DNA of 64,000 nucleotides from Myxococcota bacterium (GTDB taxonomy: Bacteria; Myxococcota_A; Polyangia; Palsa-1104; JAEUJZ01), in NCBI GenBank assembly GCA_025057315.1, contig JANWXW010000031.1, positions 1 through 64,000 of the forward strand, read 5' to 3'. Every line of letters begins with the position of its first letter. Within the stretch, counting starts at the first letter, position 1. Below, piece by piece: positions 61,653-64,000 of the stretch. The notes under the pieces are model-generated. The model was not told the DNA's origin and ran no database searches. It saw nothing but the letters and a program-made list of their open reading frames with translations. A program made the translations under genes and the position numbers.

Positions 61653-62151
61653 AGCGTACCCCCAGCGACAGGTCTGCATGAAACAGCACCACCCCCTCGG
61701 GCAAATCATTCCCGAACGGGTAGACCCGCAGCGCCAGCTCGGAAAAGAGCAGCAACGCCCGCCACAGCTGGAAGCTCATCCCCGGCCCCACCGACACACC
61801 AAATAGCGTATAAGGCGAGACAAAGATCGGCGTGCCTGCCACGAAGTAGCCGCGCCACCTTCGTCCTGGCGTGTTCACGCGGAGCTGCGGTTCCACCGCC
61901 AGCCCTACCCGCCCCTCCAGCTCCATCAGCAGGGCGGCGCCGAGTTCGAAGCGGGTCTCGTTGTCCAGCAGCACGCCCGCCTGGACGGTCACAAACGTAG
62001 GGCTCCGCCTGACCGCCGTCCCGCCCCCTCCGGCCAGTTCCAGACCGGTGCCCGCCGCGGCCCCTAAGCGCACCGTCATGGCTTGCGCCGCGGCCTCGGC
62101 CGGCATCAGCCAGGCCAGAAGCAGCCACGTCGCGATCCAGTGGGTCTGCAT
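61642..62151 (-). CDS. Small outer-membrane beta-barrel-like protein
   Basis: 169 residues. Cleavable signal peptide (MQTHWIATWLLLAWLMPAEAAAQA), then alternating hydrophobic strands (TFVTVQAGVLLDNETRFELG, YFVAGTPIFVSPYTLFGVSV) ending in aromatic Phe (VRYAF), the pattern of an outer-membrane porin-like or OmpA-like barrel. Start ATG 62151 chosen for the signal peptide. Divergent from fliL. Function unknown. Confidence 0.7.
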   Translation of the reverse strand: MQTHWIATWLLLAWLMPAEAAAQAMTVRLGAAAGTGLELAGGGGTAVRRSPTFVTVQAGVLLDNETRFELGAALLMELEGRVGLAVEPQLRVNTPGRRWRGYFVAGTPIFVSPYTLFGVSVGPGMSFQLWRALLLFSELALRVYPFGNDLPEGVVLFHADLSLGVRYAF

Positions 62152-62362
62152 GATTTGGCTCTGCTTGCAAGCAACGCGCCGGCAGCTTCCCGACGCAAAC
62201 CCAAGGCTCTGTCGACAGGCCAATCCACCCTCGAATCGACACGACGGTCTGGGCTCGCTGGGGCCATACCGTCAACCCAGCCGACACCAGGCGTCAGCTC
62301 GCCCGACAGCGGCTCCTGGGGCCAGCCTGGGAGGATCCGTCTGAGACTTCCCTCATCGGCCG
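62152..62362. other. Divergent intergenic region
   Basis: Between the outer-membrane gene and fliL. Contains no gene; the sigma-54-like element listed next is its only recognisable site. Confidence 0.5.
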
Positions 62363-62378
62363 AGGTACGTGCCTTGCT
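62363..62378 (+). promoter_or_regulatory. Sigma-54-type promoter for fliL
   Basis: AGGTACGTGCCTTGCT fits TGGCACG-N4-TTGCW with GG (62364-62365) and GC (62376-62377) exactly ten bases apart, two mismatches. Transcription would begin near 62389, only about four bases before the ATG at 62393; the ATG at 62435 may then be the real start. Sigma-54 control of flagellar genes is common. Confidence 0.5.
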
Positions 62379-62392
62379 TAAGACCCTGCGCG

Positions 62393-62959
62393 ATGAACCC
62401 GTCGGCTTCCCAGCCCGTGCCCCCAAAACGCAACATGGTCCGGCTGATTCCTGGATTGCTCCTGGCTGGCATCGTTGTCACCTACGGCCTCATGCGCTGG
62501 CAGCGGCCTGGAGCTGCGCCGGCAGAGGCAACGGCGAAGGTGCCCTCGACCGAGCCCGGAGCCAACGAGCCGAAGGCAGTCTCGCCCCGGGCCGCAGAGG
62601 CCCCTGGGGCTGCGGCGACCAAGGGCGCCGCCGAGACCGAAGGGACCGCCACCTCCCTCAAGGGAGCTACCATCATCAAGATAGATCCGCTCATCGCCAA
62701 CCTGGACGAGGGCGACCAGATCCGCTATCTCAAGCTGACCCTGCAGCTGGAGGTGACCGCCGAGGCGCAGCAGCGCATCCAGGCAGCCCTGCCGCGGGTT
62801 CGACACGAAGCCCTGCTCTACATGGCGGGGCTCCATCTGTCCGATGTGCAGGGCCTGGTGGGCAAGCAGCGCGTGCACCGCGAGCTGCAGCGTCGCATCG
62901 CGGATGCACTCGGAGGTGGCCTCAGGCGTATCTACTTTGACGAGTTCGTCGTGCAATGA
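62393..62959 (+). CDS. fliL: Flagellar FliL
   Basis: 188 residues from ATG 62393 (174 from ATG 62435). One N-terminal TM (MVRLIPGLLLAGIVVTYGLM), an Ala/Pro/Glu/Thr-rich linker and a C-terminal FliL domain (IIKIDPLIANLDEGDQIRYL, TLQLEVTAEAQQRIQAALPR). FliL surrounds the stator units and supports torque. Followed by fliM at 63002. Confidence 0.85.
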   Translation: MNPSASQPVPPKRNMVRLIPGLLLAGIVVTYGLMRWQRPGAAPAEATAKVPSTEPGANEPKAVSPRAAEAPGAAATKGAAETEGTATSLKGATIIKIDPLIANLDEGDQIRYLKLTLQLEVTAEAQQRIQAALPRVRHEALLYMAGLHLSDVQGLVGKQRVHRELQRRIADALGGGLRRIYFDEFVVQ

Positions 62960-63001
62960 CACACGCGCACGCGCTGCAGCAAAGGACCAGAGGGTAGTGG
63001 C

Positions 63002-63934
63002 ATGGACCCTCTGCTTACCCAATCTGAGATGGACGCGCTGCGGGAGGCCATGCACGACAGAGGCGGAGCGCCCCTGGTGCGGAGCGTGGATCTTTGCGCC
63101 GACGATCGGCTGCTGCGGCGGGCCTTGCCTCAAATCGAGGAGGCCGGGGCCCATGCCGCAGAGTGCCTGCGCCTGTCCTTTACCCGGGCGCTGCGCGGTG
63201 CCGTGACGGTGTCTCCCCAGCCCGCTGAGATCCTGCTGGCCGAGGATGCACGCGCCTTAGAAGAGCGCACAGCGGGTCGGCTGGTGCTAAGCTGCGAGCC
63301 GAGCCAGGCAGATGTGCCGCTGCTCCTTGATGTGCAGTTGGTGCTGCTGCATGTGCAGCGGGAGTTTGGTGGTTCTCTGGAAGCAAACAATCCTGGGCGC
63401 GGTGAGCTAACTGGCCTCGAACGAGGCCTGCTCGCTCGTCTTGGGCCGTCTCTGGCGGAGGCGCTGTCTCGCGCTTTTGTCGGACTCGGCCTCCGTCTAC
63501 GGTCGCGACATGCTGCGGCCCGTGCCTGCGTCACCAACAGCTGGCCGCGGCAGGCCTCGGTCATCGCGCTAAGCTGGCGCGTGGCAGTGGGCTCTGTCTC
63601 CGCTGGTGTGCATCTGCTGCTGCCGCATGTAGTGATCGAGGCCCTCCGCGCCCAGCTCAGTGGTGAGCGTCCCGGGGGTCGCGACCTGCGCTGGCGCACA
63701 CAGCTTGTGGAGCAGCTGCGCATGGTGGAAATCGAAGTGATTGCCGAGCTGGGGCGGGCACAGTCGACGTTGTCGCAGATCTTGAGCCTGCAGGTGGGTG
63801 AGGTGCTGCGCCTCGACCGCTCACTGACCGAGCAGGTCCCGGTGCTCATCGACAACCGCGTCAAGCTGCGCGGTCGACCTGGCACGCGAGGCGATACCGT
63901 AACGTTGACGATCGAGGAGATCGGGGAATCGTGA
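63002..63934 (+). CDS. fliM: Flagellar motor switch protein FliM
   Basis: 310 residues. Starts MDPLLTQSEMDALREAM, corresponding to the N-terminal LSQ(D/E)EIDALL segment that binds phospho-CheY, somewhat diverged. The middle domain (FGGSLEANNPGRGELTGLER; GLRLRSRHAA) and the C-terminal SpoA domain (LQVGEVLRLDRSLTEQVPVL, NRVKLRGRPGTRGDTVTLTI) are present. It links the rotor to the C-ring and shares with FliN a surface for switching. Stop overlaps fliN start (TGATG). Confidence 0.9.
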   Translation: MDPLLTQSEMDALREAMHDRGGAPLVRSVDLCADDRLLRRALPQIEEAGAHAAECLRLSFTRALRGAVTVSPQPAEILLAEDARALEERTAGRLVLSCEPSQADVPLLLDVQLVLLHVQREFGGSLEANNPGRGELTGLERGLLARLGPSLAEALSRAFVGLGLRLRSRHAAARACVTNSWPRQASVIALSWRVAVGSVSAGVHLLLPHVVIEALRAQLSGERPGGRDLRWRTQLVEQLRMVEIEVIAELGRAQSTLSQILSLQVGEVLRLDRSLTEQVPVLIDNRVKLRGRPGTRGDTVTLTIEEIGES

Positions 63935-64000
63935 TGAGCGCACCAAACACCGCTGGAGCCCGGCCGGAGGCCCTGGATTCGGGCCTGCCGCTGGACCTGA
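63934..64000 (+). CDS. fliN: FliN, N-terminal fragment (runs off the window)
   Basis: About 22 residues visible: MSAPNTAGARPEALDSGLPL then DL, the start of the FliN core (LxLDxPVxxx). The rest lies beyond the window. The start overlaps the fliM stop; GTG 63931 is an alternative. Assignment is by position and the few visible residues. Confidence 0.6.
   Translation, partial: MSAPNTAGARPEALDSGLPLDL

Overview
The window is GC-rich, densely coded bacterial chromosome that most resembles a myxobacterium-like member of the Myxococcota (former Deltaproteobacteria). Grounds: several Hanks-type Ser/Thr kinases and one pseudokinase, FHA-domain proteins, Cys-rich and propeller-type lipoproteins, a C-terminal tag like the MYXO-CTERM sorting signal, ExbB/ExbD/TonB modules, and flagellar genes with a sigma-54-type promoter. 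The assignment is inference; no rRNA or tRNA gene was found. Apart from two eroded loci (20.2-20.8 kb and 31.6-34.6 kb) the genes are intact.

Layout. 0-3.7 kb: a 13-repeat propeller lipoprotein, a membrane Ser/Thr kinase and a small membrane protein. 3.8-7.7 kb: housekeeping genes (PfkB sugar kinase, Mrp ATPase, ribA, def, folB). 7.7-13.5 kb: an overlapping exopolysaccharide operon (glycosyltransferase, deacetylase, two Wzz-like proteins, a degenerate CpsD-like ATPase). 13.7-18.0 kb (minus strand): xseB, response regulator, FHA-diguanylate cyclase, FHA-TPR membrane protein and tlyA in one tight operon, where many bacteria have xseB-ispA-dxs-tlyA. 18.1-20.8 kb: a Cys-rich lipoprotein and a frameshifted kinase/macro-domain relic. 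20.9-26.4 kb: a two-gene BadF/HgdC-type activase and dehydratase-like module. 27.2-31.6 kb: acyl-CoA dehydrogenase, a second Ser/Thr kinase, and pspA - ECF-like sigma - anti-sigma. 31.6-34.6 kb: relics of a secreted six-blade NHL protein and a VWA protein with a MYXO-CTERM-like tail. 34.6-38.1 kb: TPR lipoprotein-TonB-ExbB-ExbD-ExbD operon. 38.3-46.7 kb: ceramidase-like lipoprotein, lipidated truncated haemoglobin, metG, and a zinc-ribbon/pseudokinase/SUMF1 fusion. 46.9-57.9 kb: central metabolism (citrate synthase, beta-oxidation fusion protein, aminotransferase, pyruvate phosphate dikinase, SDR). 56.2-61.3 kb: hutU, a chemoreceptor-like protein, then hutI. 61.4-64 kb: two envelope proteins and the start of a fliL-fliM-fliN operon that runs off the window.

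Taken together the genes suggest a motile, predatory- or surface-type lifestyle with heavy protein-kinase, FHA and c-di-GMP signalling, extracellular polysaccharide, envelope-stress control, and metabolism of fatty acids and amino acids (histidine degradation, possibly 2-hydroxyacyl-CoA dehydration). The most unusual items are the signalling genes lodged between xseB and tlyA, the pseudokinase-SUMF1 fusion, the chemoreceptor between two histidine-utilisation genes, the catalytically degenerate CpsD-like protein, and the two decayed loci that preserve recognisable domain architecture.
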